Shown here: in pieces, positions 12,201-23,700 of the stretch
How positions within the stretch are numbered: the first letter of the stretch is position 1
Layout of the letters: each line of letters starts with the position of its first letter
NCBI RefSeq assembly: GCF_003590095.1
Contig: NC_039488.1
Location: 1,302,001-1,366,000 of the forward strand
Direction: 5' to 3'
Length of the DNA stretch: 64,000 nt
From: Trichoplusia ni
Taxonomy: Eukaryota; Arthropoda; Insecta; Lepidoptera; Noctuidae
The notes under the pieces: generated by a model
Databases searched by the model: none
Seen by the model: the letters and a program-made list of their open reading frames with translations, nothing else
What the model was told of the DNA's origin: nothing
Made by a program: the position numbers and the translations under genes

Positions 12201-12849
12201 GCCCGACTAGTTTCGGACCATACCGGAGTCCTTAATCAAGAGCAGACGCGGTGGGATCGCGAGTCAGTTCGACTCGCGATCCTGCCGCGGCGCGGCGACG
12301 TCGCGCGATCATTTAATAAAGAAAAATGTTATTTAAAATTAATCTGTAAAAAAACCAAAGCGGTATCCTAAATGACAAGTTAATATTAACTAGTCCGCTT
12401 ATTTTTTTATGTATATTTTATTTAAGTCAAATTAACATTAATTACTAAAGAATAAATCAATTGCGATATTATTATTTTTTTATAAAAGTAACATAGAGAA
12501 CAAGGAAGGACCCACAAGACCCACTCAGGCATATGTTGAGTAGAGTGCCGCAATAAACCGAATTAATAGGTTTAATGGATAGAATGTATGTGTATCTGAA
12601 AGCTTAAATGATTAAGATAATAAAAAAATCTGTTCAACATTCCAGCGATCACAAAGCAGTTGGTCCGCGCCGGGATCTGCGCGTGCGTCCCGACCTGCGC
12701 ACGCGCCGCCCGCGCAACACGCGCACCCGGGAGCTAACGACAGCGACGACGACGAGCCGACCAACACGAGCGACGCGACCGCTCCGGCCGCCGCCTTCCA
12801 ACCTACTGATATTGTCAACGAAATAGAAGAAACACCCGCTGAAACTTAA
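6241..12849 (+). CDS. AQR: Aquarius intron-binding RNA helicase, C-terminal exons (5' end outside window)
   Basis: Four exons: 6241-6411, 10130-10327, 11123-11302, 12646-12849 (TAA). All have GT-AG borders and all junctions are phase 0, giving 57+66+60+67 residues. AQR is the SF1 (Upf1-like) helicase of the IBC complex in the spliceosome, binding the intron upstream of the branch site; Drosophila calls it fandango. Exon 1 holds NLAEAEYVVAVFMYMRLVGW and the SILTTYNGQK block. Exon 2 holds motifs V and VI: VDKYQGQQND, SLVRTRAVGH and ASRARLGLYIFAR. Exon 3 is the conserved post-helicase region (MPHMAQYVYDMY). Exon 4 is a low-complexity Asp/Glu/Ala/Pro tail. Earlier exons must lie left of position 1, so the BEL element (25-4220) is intronic. 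Exons 3 and 4 are very GC-rich against AT-rich introns. Confidence 0.95.
6614..6860 (-). repeat. Degraded tRNA-derived SINE
   Basis: On the minus strand this reads as a tRNA-like head with a B-box relic (around CGAGTTCGACACTCGCG), followed by the ACAAGCGCTTGTGTGATCC body also seen at 13931-14093. It lies in an AQR intron. Confidence 0.55.
8311..8412. repeat. Fragment of MITE-like family (GGTTTACTCACRCGTA end)
   Basis: It begins TTATTTAATGACGGTTTACT and contains the ...CTCATGATTAAGGACCCCGGTTGGGTCCGAAACTAGT core shared in part with 12156-12319 and 38200-38296. It is truncated on one side. Confidence 0.5.
8936..9010 (-). repeat. SINE/tRNA-like relic
   Basis: The minus strand carries a B-box-like GGTTCGATCC relic (plus strand GGGATCGAACGCGCGACC) and an A-box-like stretch. 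It is too damaged to be a tRNA gene. Confidence 0.4.
10928..11055 (+). repeat. tRNA-derived SINE in AQR intron 3
   Basis: It begins GGCCTGTTGGTCTAATGG (A box) and has GGTTCGATTCC (B box, about 10986-10996). A body with CAAATGTTTGTGTGATAAGCAC and a CTGGGTGTAAT tail follows. Copies at 27694 and 61613 share the head and tail. It ends about 70 bp before an AQR exon. Confidence 0.75.
12156..12319. repeat. MITE-like element with perfect 12-bp terminal inverted repeats
   Basis: The ends are TTATTAAATGAT (12156-12167) and ATCATTTAATAA (12308-12319), exact reverse complements. The interior has ACGGTTTACTTACGCGTATTT, CCGACTAGTTTCGGACC and a GC-rich palindromic stretch. Relatives lie at 8311, 38200 and 48932. 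There is no coding capacity, and it sits in the last AQR intron. Confidence 0.7.
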
Positions 12850-12870
12850 TTTTAAGTAAATAGTGAAATA

Positions 12871-12876
12871 AATAAA
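12871..12876 (+). terminator. AQR polyadenylation signal
   Basis: AATAAA lies 22 bp past the AQR stop codon and is followed by a T-rich stretch. Confidence 0.65.
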
Positions 12877-12973
12877 GATTTTTCATTGAATTTTTTTGTT
12901 TATGTAATTTTTTGTACCCAAGTTTTCGTTTTTGTTACGATGATAAATGCATTTTTGAGCTGTCAGCAGTGTC

Positions 12974-13035
12974 GGTGACGGTGACTACATGGCGGCGCTA
13001 GTGCGTGCTAGCGCCGCCATGTTGTCACCGTCACC
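12974..13035. repeat. Near-perfect 62-bp hairpin just 3' of AQR
   Basis: 29-bp arms (12974-13002 with 13007-13035) pair with one T-T mismatch and one G-T wobble around the 4-base loop GCGT. The arms contain GGTGACGGTGAC and ATGGCGGCGCTAG. It is far more GC-rich than its surroundings. It could be the tip of a palindromic MITE, a small-RNA precursor or a structural element; no family was recognised. Confidence 0.8.
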
Positions 13036-13368
13036 CACATACACATCAATATTACTTAAGGGGGTTTGGGTCTTGGAAGATTTGGGATTTATATTTTTTA
13101 ATTTACTTTGTTGTAAATCACGTTGCAATATAGTAAGTAACGTATCTATGGAAAGAACTCTGCCCTGCCTAAAAAACCCTCCGAAAAATGAGTCCTGTCT
13201 TTTAGTTTGAATACATAAATTATTTAAAATGTTATCTTTGATTTTCAAAAAGTGTACAAGATCCAAATATTTGACGAATCGATACCCGCTACTATACACA
13301 TACGACAATCCGGTAACAATACTCAATCTATTTAAATTCGAAACCACACTGCGAGACTTGATAAACAA
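12985..13368 (-). CDS. Unrecognised 127-codon ORF, doubtful
   Basis: Open frame with a Met start whose last dozen codons run through the 12974-13035 hairpin. Residues 1-90 are basic and hydrophobic (RVLSIDTLLTILQRDLQQSK) with no motif I can name. No splice context or conserved neighbour supports it. It may be part of a mobile element that owns the hairpin, or chance. Confidence 0.15.
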   Translation of the reverse strand: MFIKSRSVVSNLNRLSIVTGLSYVYSSGYRFVKYLDLVHFLKIKDNILNNLCIQTKRQDSFFGGFFRQGRVLSIDTLLTILQRDLQQSKLKNINPKSSKTQTPLSNIDVYVGDGDNMAALARTSAAM

Positions 13369-13930
13369 ATTACGTAGACAGCATATAAATTAGGCGCAAA
13401 AGATCTATAGAACTGATACCAGTTTATTCAGTTCTCGTACCGTGCATAAATTCGGTATTTGGGCGTCGCAATAATAAAAGCTCGTTAAACAATTTATTTA
13501 AACACAATAAGATATTGCAATTGTTCATAAATTGGTAAAAACGGCGGCGGATTTGATAGATACGTTATCTTTTAAGCCTAAGAGAGAATGCTCGATTTCT
13601 GTGAAGGAATCTCCGGCATCAGGATATAAACAGAAATGCTAATTAACTAGATAACATGTGAAGATATTGTAGTGTAAGATTCCACAGTTTTCAATATACT
13701 CTAGGGACTATCTGGTGAAAAAGGTCTGGACTACCCTTAACATTTAGGGGGATATAAATAGACGTGTGATTCTCAGACTAACGGAATAAGTACAAAAAAA
13801 TCATGATAATCGCTCAAGCCTTCTAAAACAGCTTTGAATCTGCCAACAAATGTAGGCACGTCTGGAAACAACGCTGGGCAAATATGGAAATGACAATTTT
13901 TTTCGATAAGTCACGTGAATTTAACTTTTT

Positions 13931-14093
13931 GCACGGATAGCCTAGCGGACCATTGACGCCAACGGCCAAACCCACTAGGCGCGACGTGTCGTGGGTTCGA
14001 TTCCCGCGTAAAACAAGCGTTTGTGTGATCCACAAATGCTTGTTCAGAGCCTGGGTGGTGTGGTTGTGGAACACCCCGTGACACAATTACAGA
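13931..14093 (+). repeat. tRNA-derived SINE between AQR and MTHFD1
   Basis: The head is GCACGGATAGCCTAGCGGACC and the B box GGGTTCGATTCCCGC lies near 13993-14007. Then come AAACAAGCGTTTGTGTGATCC and a body ending GTGACACAATTACAGAATTCC. The 6614-6860 copy is a minus-strand relative. Confidence 0.7.
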
Positions 14094-14712
14094 ATTCCTT
14101 ATGCGGGAGTCGTTTGCAAAAAATACTTTTATTTTCCATTTATGGTAATGATTGAAGTAATCTCACTTGGCTATATGAGCAGATGTCAATGACATTCTTC
14201 TACACGTGCCACACAACGTTACGATTACCAAATCGAGATGCAACAAATTTAATGTCATTCAAGATTCAAAGCACGCACAACGACAGTGTTATTTTAATTA
14301 TTATGTGCTGCATCGCTATATCGCGGTTAAATTGCTTATCTTGTATACTTAGTAAGGACATGGCTTTTGGCAGATATGTCGGTATAATAGTCCATTGTCT
14401 ATTATCTATTTGAGAAGAAAAATCTGTTTGAGATTCGGCTAACCATCAGTGTTTAAGGTAGTTAAATCCTTATTGTGACAGATTTAAAGCCGATTTTGCT
14501 AAGAATGTTGAATCCGCTAGGAATTTGAAGTCGGTCGATCGTAAATTCAAGAAAATTTGACGTTTAAAGCATAGTCGATTTACCATTCGTAGTGAATCGG
14601 TGCTACGAATGTCATATTCTATTAGCTACGAATTTCAAATTCTACCTAAATGAAAACCAATGATACACATCCCAAAGCTATATCAAATAACACGAAAAAT
14701 TATATAAACATA

Positions 14713-14718
14713 TTTATT
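14713..14718 (-). terminator. Probable MTHFD1 polyadenylation signal
   Basis: TTTATT on the plus strand (AATAAA on the minus) lies about 50 bp past the MTHFD1 stop codon. Confidence 0.55.
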
Positions 14719-14768
14719 AACATTGATTATAAAACATTAATCCTTAAATTTATAGGTACATAGCGTCT

Positions 14769-17700
14769 TTAGAAGAGTCCCTCGATTTCTCCAGTCTTGG
14801 TGTTGAGGTCTATGTCGTAGATGCTGGGTCTGGTGGGCAGGCCGGGCATGCGGGAGATCTCGCCGACCATGGGGACGACGAAACCAGCGCCGACAGACGC
14901 GAAGATGTCGTTGATACGTAGAGTGAAGCCAGTGGGAGCGCCCTTCACCGACGGGTCGCCAGTCAAAGAGTTGGATGTCTTCGCCATGCAGATAGGGAAC
15001 TTGTCGTAACCCTGGAATTATTTATTTATATATTATTTATTAGTAAAAGCCGCTGGGTCTCGTTGGCTGCAGGTGGCAATAAACCGGTCGCACTGGAGAA
15101 CGTATGGAGAGGCATACATATGTCCAGCAGTGGACAGCTATAGCCTATTATTAAACAAACACTTGGACAATATGTTGTTGGACAGTTCATGTCCAAAGGC
15201 GATCTTAACCCAGAGTTGGAATCTCTTACGGCAAACCTACCTTGACCTTGACACAAATTGACGCAAAGAACAAACAACAATATTTCAAAACTTAACAAAA
15301 TATTAGGTATCAATCATGAGTAAAATACTTAATGCTTAGGTATCCGACAAATATGTTCAATTACTCCATTAACAAATTACAGCAAAGTGCGTAAATTTCA
15401 TTATACCACGCCAGCTCGTTAGAGTGGGTAAATATAATTTTTCCGGGGGATTTCAGAGAAACTTGAAAAAAAATTATGATCAATATTTGTGTTTTTCTAG
15501 TCGTGTGATGAGCTCATGGGTACCAGTAATAGATTCTCGTAAAAAAGCTAGCTAACTGTATCTGTGATGTGTAGCGGTAGCGAATTTCTTTAAATAGTTA
15601 CCTACTTTATTACAGTTTTTAATGTTAATTTTTCTATTCCAAGGTTATTACAAATCACTAAGAAAGAAATCGCGTGAAAAAACCTTTGCATTATCTAATC
15701 AGAACTTTTTCCCTGAAACTATTTTAAGAAAGAAAAGAAAAAGAAAATATTTTATGTCCAAAGGCTATATGAGAAACCAAGTTGATACTTTTGCTAGCTT
15801 TAGTCTAGCTAAAGCTAGCTCTAGTCGCGCTTTAATTGATCTGCAATTCTGACACTGTAGATTTCTAAAGAACAGCGAATATGGTAAAATATACTAAAAA
15901 TTTTACCATACACGATTTGTTACCTTTTCCTCAACCAAGGATCCAGCAACAAGCAAAAACATAATACCAACCTTGCTTGTAAATATCTTGATCTTTTCCA
16001 GCACTTCGTCAGTGTACTCGACTTGTCCTGCTCCATACATCTCCGTCGCGATGACCTTGATCTTGTCCTGGATTGACATGCCCAGGGGGTACAGATAGTC
16101 GAACTTGGAGCTGTTCTCGCAGGCGTCGATGACGGCGTCAGCGAGCTCCAGGGCTCCAAGACCACCCTTGGCCCAGTGGTCGCAAAGCTCGGCCCTGAAG
16201 GCACCGTTCTTCAGAGCGAACTCTTTCACCATGTTGATTTCAGCGTCTGTGTCGTTTCTGTAAAATTTTGTAATGATTATGACAAGTTTTATATGACTCT
16301 TGGTCTCGTTGCCTTGTAATATATTTGTTGGATGCAATAAAGTAAAAATGTTCACAGCCAATTATGACCTAACTCAGACAATTTACACTTTGTGAATGAA
16401 AGATATGCTGTCAGCCATTTAATTACTGACCCATGTTTGTTGATAGCCACGACGACTGGAACACCAAACTTCTTTCCGTTGCTTATGTGTTTTCCCAAGT
16501 TGCACAGTCCTTTGCTCAAAAGCTCCAAATTTTCCTGGAAACCGAAATGTTTATGAACTTCTATTTGCTGGCGTTGGCGGCTTTTTAATGTCCGTCCAAA
16601 GTATTGCGGTTAGAATAGAAATAACTAAACAACATCACTGGATTTATAGATTAATAAAATCGCCATACCCGTCTGGGTAGCCAAGGACGAAGCTAAAATA
16701 GCTCGATCAAAACGTTACATGCATCATTCAAGCGATTAGGTGTCAGTTTCGTATCGATAAACATTTTCTATTTATAACCAGAACCTTTGCCATTTTTATG
16801 ATTCTTCTACTTTTTGGAACATGTAGATCAAACCAGGTCTGTACATGTCTGTGCTTTTACATATGAAGACAATATATTTTTTAAATTAATCACTAAGGGA
16901 ATCTCTAATTATCAACTTTTTTTTTTATACTACATATATGAAGATTTATTTACAATTTTTTTATTTATTATCAACTTTGTTCAGAAAAGTGTGAACTCAG
17001 ATGGGAAGTCTTCCTTACAATACCAGCCTGTTACATTCCGACTGCTGGATAAAAACCTCTTTTCATCTAGAGGGGGACAGAGCAAAGTTCCTTACCTGTA
17101 CATATACATCATGGAGTGGCAATCCCGGGGAGACCGGTGGGCCGCCGCCATGCATCTTCAGGGCACGCACTGTCGACACGATGACGGCGCAGTGAGGCCG
17201 GTCGCCACTTGCACGACACTTGATGTCAAAGAACTTCTCCATACCTGAGCAAGTGTAATTAATGTGATTTGCGAATAATGAGACTGTATATACTATTCCT
17301 CACGACGAATGTTTATAAAAACCCCAGAGATTTAAGCGTTAAATTCGTAAGTGCAAGAAATAGATAGATAGAATATTCTTTATCGCACACCACATAAGTA
17401 CAGGATTTCATACAAATGAATAGTATTAAATTTTACTGAAAACTTGCAGGACATCAATATTCTTTAAAAACAATTTTGCCAGTTCGTATTCTACTTATGT
17501 TGCTAGCCGTACAACTATCGCAAGCTGAGAATATCCGTGCATGAAACACAGATAAAGAAAATTAACAAGACTCTTAAGTTTTGTGTGTTTTCACTGTAAT
17601 TATCAATTCGTAGTAACACGAATTCATTGCGGGCCATTAGTTAATTGAGCTAAATTCGTCCGCGTATAGTGACTTGTGAAATGAACCTATTAATGGTTCA

Positions 17701-20700
17701 ATTTAATAGGTCAACAGTTTCATCAGAACTAGTTACTAGGTTAAGTACAAATTAATAAACGTCGACGACCTCCGTGGTCGAGTGGCGTACGCACTGGTTT
17801 CAAGGTGTCGCTAGCTCTGAGGTCCCGGGTTCGATCCCCGGTCGGGTCAATGTAAAAAAATAACATTTCTACATTGTCTCGGGTCTGGGTATTTGTGGTA
17901 CCTTCGTTGTATCTGAATTCCATAACACAAGTGCTTTAGCAACTTACTTTGGGTTCAGAACAATGTATGTGATGTTGTCCGCATTTATTTCATAAATACA
18001 TAAAACAGTATTGGATTTTTTTTCGATTTTTCTTATAAAAGCGAACCGCTTCCCAAGATCTACTCTTTTGCCAAGGTTATCTTCTAATGGGGTGAATTTC
18101 AACAGGTCCAAAAAAATCTTCATTTCCGTGGATTTTTTATTCTTCAACTTTAGAACAATAAAAAATAGTGTTTTCTCAAGTTTTCGATCAGATATGCAGT
18201 TTTGCTTAATATCTAGCAGATAGCTTAAAAAACTAACGAGATATACAAGATTGAAAATTCCGTGCCACGGCGATGAAACATGCATGCACGGCAATGAAAC
18301 AGGCGTCCATGGCAATGAAATGTTATCATAGTGTACAAGAATATTTAAATGATAAAGTTAATCATTGAAACAAAAATAAATACTATTAATTTATACGCAA
18401 TAATAATAGAATATAATGTGTAAAAATCCAGTCACACATGATATTATTTTTAGGTACTACTATAAATAGATACATTCCTGTCTAGTGGCGAAACAAACAT
18501 AAGTCACGGAAATGAAACACGTGGCCACGGCAATGAAAGGAAACTGTTTTACAAGGCACGGCGATGATATTTTTTTCATTCCCGTGTATTTTTTTTCATT
18601 GCCATAGCAAATTTTGTCCACGGAAACCACGGAAATGAGAGCACGGCGATGAAAATCAAGGGGTATAATTCAATTTACTAAAAAACTGGTAATAATTCAC
18701 AGTAATGAACACTTTACAAATAAGCTAAATATAAATGGCATTGTATTGAATGCTCAATCGAGATTAAAAACTTATTGAAATAGAAGTTAGACCTATCCAC
18801 GGCGATGAAAGAAAAAATGTCCAGTACCAAAAAAATTGAATACTTTTAATTATAGCTCGAAAACGCAGGCACGTACACACGTCGTTCCTTGTCTAGCCTT
18901 TCGATGTTACTTATATGCAACGTTTAACGCAAAACGGGAGCGACGCAAAACGTTAGAATATGCAATATTCTCAAATATGTTTAGGACATGGCGATGAAAG
19001 GTAGTTCTGGGACAAATGGTTTTTTATTAACCATACGTTGTATTGTGTAAATATTTGAATAAATGTATTCCGAGTCAATACTCTAACTATTCACGAACCA
19101 AATAAAACTAAGTTTTAATATAAATAACGATACATTTTTGATCAATGATGACTTTAATACATCAAGGTGAGTCGTGGACAAACACGGCGATGAAAGATTA
19201 TGTGGTTTAACTTTTTTTTTTGGAAAACCTATTAATTATATTAATAAAATATTTAGTGCTACAGATAGATTTTTATGTCATCTACCTAAAAAAAAATGTT
19301 AGAACATTATAACAATGCTTTTTAGTACCGATTTCATCGATGCCACGCAATTTTTGGGTCCGGGAAATTCACCCAATGAATTGAAAAAGAAATTACCAGT
19401 ACCAGATTTTTAACCCACAACCTTTGACTTGCCAGTCCTGACTAAAACCCTAACTAGTGAAATGTCTAAAATGATCATCCAAATTCCAAATTACCAATAT
19501 CAGATCCGAAGCCAGCCTCAGTGGCGACGTATCCGTTCTCTCCGGCAAGTTTCATGGCGATCTTATCAGCGAGGATTGAGGAGCAGCCGTGCGCGATGTT
19601 AGCGAAGGGTCCCGTGTGAACCAGCACCGGGGTGCCCTCCAACGACTGCATCAGGGTCGGCTCGAAGGCATCGCGCAGAAGTACCAGCAAGGCTCCCGTC
19701 ATACCCTGCGCAAAATCGATTAATGATTAACCTTGAACCATGATTTATTTCATGATTGTAACGAGTCCCGCATTGAGTAATTTAATCCTTGTGTCACATA
19801 CATTCAAGTTTCATGGACAAAGACACGACTCACACTCGGGAAAAGCATTCGTGGATCACAAAAACGCAATTGTTCAAATTGCAATTAAGATCACTTTCAC
19901 TCAATCCATCGCCTTTGGAGTCAGGCACGTGTACTATCAAGCAGTAAGTTATAAATTACCAGGTCATCAGCGGTAACAGGGTTGCCGCTCTTGTCTAGGG
20001 CCACGACCATGTTGGCGAGCCTCTCCTTGATGTTGTCGACATCCTTGCCCAGGGCGAGGATGGCCATGATCTCCGAAGCCACGGAGATGTCGAAGGCAGT
20101 CTCGCGGGTGAAGCCCTTCTCAGTGGGCGACTGACCGATCGTGATCTTACGGAGGTATCTGTCGTTCAAGTCCACCACTGAAAGAGGGATTAAGTTTTGT
20201 TAGTTGATTTGCATATAAGTGAGATAAGGGAAAAGAAAGGGTTTGCACATCGACTTGCTTTTTAAGTTTTATTATTTAGTGAATAATGATCAGGCTTCAG
20301 ATCAGTCACATTTTGTTTTTAATTGTAACCCTAATTTTTGAAATTTTTTAATGTTGTAATTTGGTAGAAAGCTAATGGTACATTTGAAAAGAAAATAAAC
20401 TAACCTCTGTTCCACATAATTTTAGTGGTATCGATGTTAAGTCTAGCAAACTTAGCCTTCTCCTCGTCCGTGAGGGTGTCAGGGTCTGTCTTCTGGATGC
20501 CCAGCCGCTGCAGCCTCCTCAGCTGGATCGGCGAGAACTTCCTGACGCCCTTGATCTTGGGCACCAGCCGGTCGAACAGAGGTCCGTCCTTTTGGGTCAG
20601 CTCGTGGAAAATCCTGGCGTCCATTTGAGCAGCGAGGAGATTGTTAGCCGCTGTGACGGCGTGGATGTCACCAGTCAAGTGGAGGTTGAACTCTTCCATG

Positions 20701-23700
20701 GGAATAACCTGAAATTAAGTATTTTTTTATTAGAAAGAATGAAGTGTGTTTCAAAATAATTTTACGGTTAAGTCCTGTATTTTGTTATTATTACGCATTA
20801 TACGCATGATATATTATTAATGTGTGAAAGAAATAAAGGTACCTGTGAGTATCCACCACCAGCAGCACCTCCCTTGACTCCGAAGGTGGGTCCCTGGCTG
20901 GGCTGGCGCATGCAAGCGAATGAGTTACGGCCGCGGTGCGCTGACAGAGCTTGCACCAGCCCCAGCAGGGTGGTGCTCTTACCCTCGCCCAAGGGGGTCG
21001 GGGTGATACTGGAATTGAAGAAAAAACATGTTAAAGTGACTATATCAATGCTCTATGATTAGTTTTTTTTGGTCCTGTCCTCGTTTTAAATTGTTTTGCT
21101 GATTTATTGGAGACTATAATAAGAACCCTCACATAATCATAAATAAACAAGTAATTCCGCATCTTAATCCGAAGTTCCCAGAAAAAATGGAGTAGTAGCA
21201 CTAGTATCTACTAAATGACACCAAAATATTTTTCTTCTATTTTCCCGCCATAACTGGTCATGACACTTACCCGGCAACCACGATGTACTTCCCGCTCTGC
21301 TGGTTCCTCATCCTGTCGAGCACGGAGAGCGAGATCTTGGCCTTGGTGCGGCCGTACTGCGACACCTCGTTCGAGAACAGCCCGATCTCATGAGCCAGCT
21401 CGCTAATGTCCTTCGGTTTCTGCGAGCGCGCGATCACTATGTCGCTGGAAAGGTCATTCCGGAAATGTAATAAAAGCAGGTGATTTGGTGGGTGGGTGTT
21501 TCCCTCATGGCAATAAGACATGTATATTTTGTAAAGGTGGCATTTACGACCATTCATGATATTTCAAGCCGTTCAATAACGGCCCGATGAGGATCACTGA
21601 CTTTTGAAAGGAAAAAAAAGTTACAAGGCGTAGCTTGCTTTTGGGTACTCTTAAATTAGCTTATTCGAAAAAATGGGTACTTTATAACTAAGTACGTATG
21701 TTTTAAAGAAATAAATTTACCTGGGTGGAGGAGATAGTGGAGTAATCCTTAGTGGTCGTAGTGGCCAAGTGGGTGCGAGTAAGCGGTCGAGCTGTCTGCG
21801 TGCGGCCAGCACGGTGTTCTTCATGAGCATCGCGACGGTCATGGGGCCCACTCCACCCGGCACCGGCGTCACGTGCGACGCCACCTGCACCGCCTCACCA
21901 TACGCTACGTCGCCCACCAAACGCTGGCCACTCTTCTTTGTCGGATCTGTGGTGGTTGGACATCAGTTAGTAGCACGATCAGTGGAAGTTCCGTCTTTAT
22001 GTTGCCCCTAAAGCACTTTAGCACTACACTAAAGTTTTTAAATAGCTCCAAAAAACAGTTTTTTGCAGCTTCCAGTCTGCATTAATCACTTAGCAGTAGA
22101 ACCAAACTTTTGAATCAATCACTCCGGAAATTATAAATCTTATCAGTAATAGCAATTTTTCCGGCAATAAATTCTGTTGGTAATAGCCATTTTGCAGCAC
22201 TACGTGTAGGTTTTCACAGTTCTTATCTCGTGCAGCGCCGGTGCGGGCGCGCGACCACTGCGCCACTCACCTACCGCTGCCGGATTGTTTTGTTTCAACC
22301 GCCTGTTCCGTCTATTGTCACTTCACTACTCATTATGGCAACAATATGAATATTTTTGGTATGTTTTGAATGAAACTTGCTTGCTTTGACATACTTCGCC
22401 ATTGTTCTTATCCTATAATGGCATATTTAAACAATTGTAGTTAGAGAAACTTACCTGCGATGGGGTTGATGCCGCAATCGATGACTACCGCGCCAGGCTT
22501 GATCCATGAGCCGCGGACCATTTCTCCCCTACCGATGGCTACTACAAGAATGTCAGCTGTTTTCGTCTGTAAAGACACAGATGATATTTTCAATTATGGA
22601 GGTATGTTTTAAACTTAAAGGAATATGCAATAGGTGAGGTTACTTACGATTTCGCTCAAGTTCTTGGTCTTGGAGTGGCAGACGGTGACGGTGGCGTGTT
22701 CCCACTTGAGGAGCTCGGAGACGGGGGTGCCGACGATGCGGCTGCGGCCCAGCACCACCACGTTCTTGCCGGCGATTTCCACGCCCGAGCGCTTGATCAG
22801 CTCCACACAGCCGGCCGGCGTGCACGGGATGAACCCGGAGAAGTCATTTACAGCCACACGACCCTCGTTGATTGTGTTCAGGCTAACGGCAAATATGATT
22901 ATGGATTACGTGGATTAAAGTGATATTTATTAACATATTCAGTCTCTCATAAAATTGCGAAAGAAAGACAAATAAAAAGCGCGCTCAAATTATTGATGAA
23001 TGTTAAAAAGGTACTGTACAGCAGAAATATTTTTTGCAAAATAAATTGTTTGAATACTTTTGTGAGTGATCGGGAAACTCATATTCTAAATGAACACTTA
23101 TAAACCCTGCATAAACAGTCTGAATACAAAATAGCTTACCCATCAACATCCTTGTCAGGGGACACGGCGTCGGTGATCCTGTGGGAGTCGATGGGGTGCG
23201 CGGAGTCCAGTGGCATCTGGACTATGATGCCGTGCACGTCGGGAGACTCGTTCAGCTCCGTGATCCTCGCCAGGAGCTGGATGAATCAGGAATTGATGAA
23301 GTAGGATTAATTGAAATTGTATGAAGGATTGCAACATATTGCCATACATCGACACAAAAACGCGGATGACGTAGCACGGCGGTTGTTCTTTACCCGGCTG
23401 CGCTTTCCAAAAGGGAATAATATTTGTTAAACGGTCAATCCCCACTGAAAAAATACTCGCATCAGTACTCGATCCACATGGAACCCACGCAGCTAAGATT
23501 CAAAGTTATTTCTATTGCTTTCCCTCATGAAGATGCTGTCGGCCACTCCCGTTTCAGTGAAAATTGGCACCCTAATGCAGTTTGAATATGCAATTGTTAA
23601 CGTAGGATTCAAGAAACATTTATTACATACAAAATTAAAAGTAAAATTACGTCGGTTTATTCTTTATAGTAATGAGTCCTTAAGTAACATTGTCATGGCA

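Noticed and set aside
17767..17840. Possible tRNA gene with clear A and B boxes
   Set aside because: No acceptor stem closes and a SINE body follows; it is tRNA-derived, not a tRNA gene. The same applies at 10928, 13931 and 27694.
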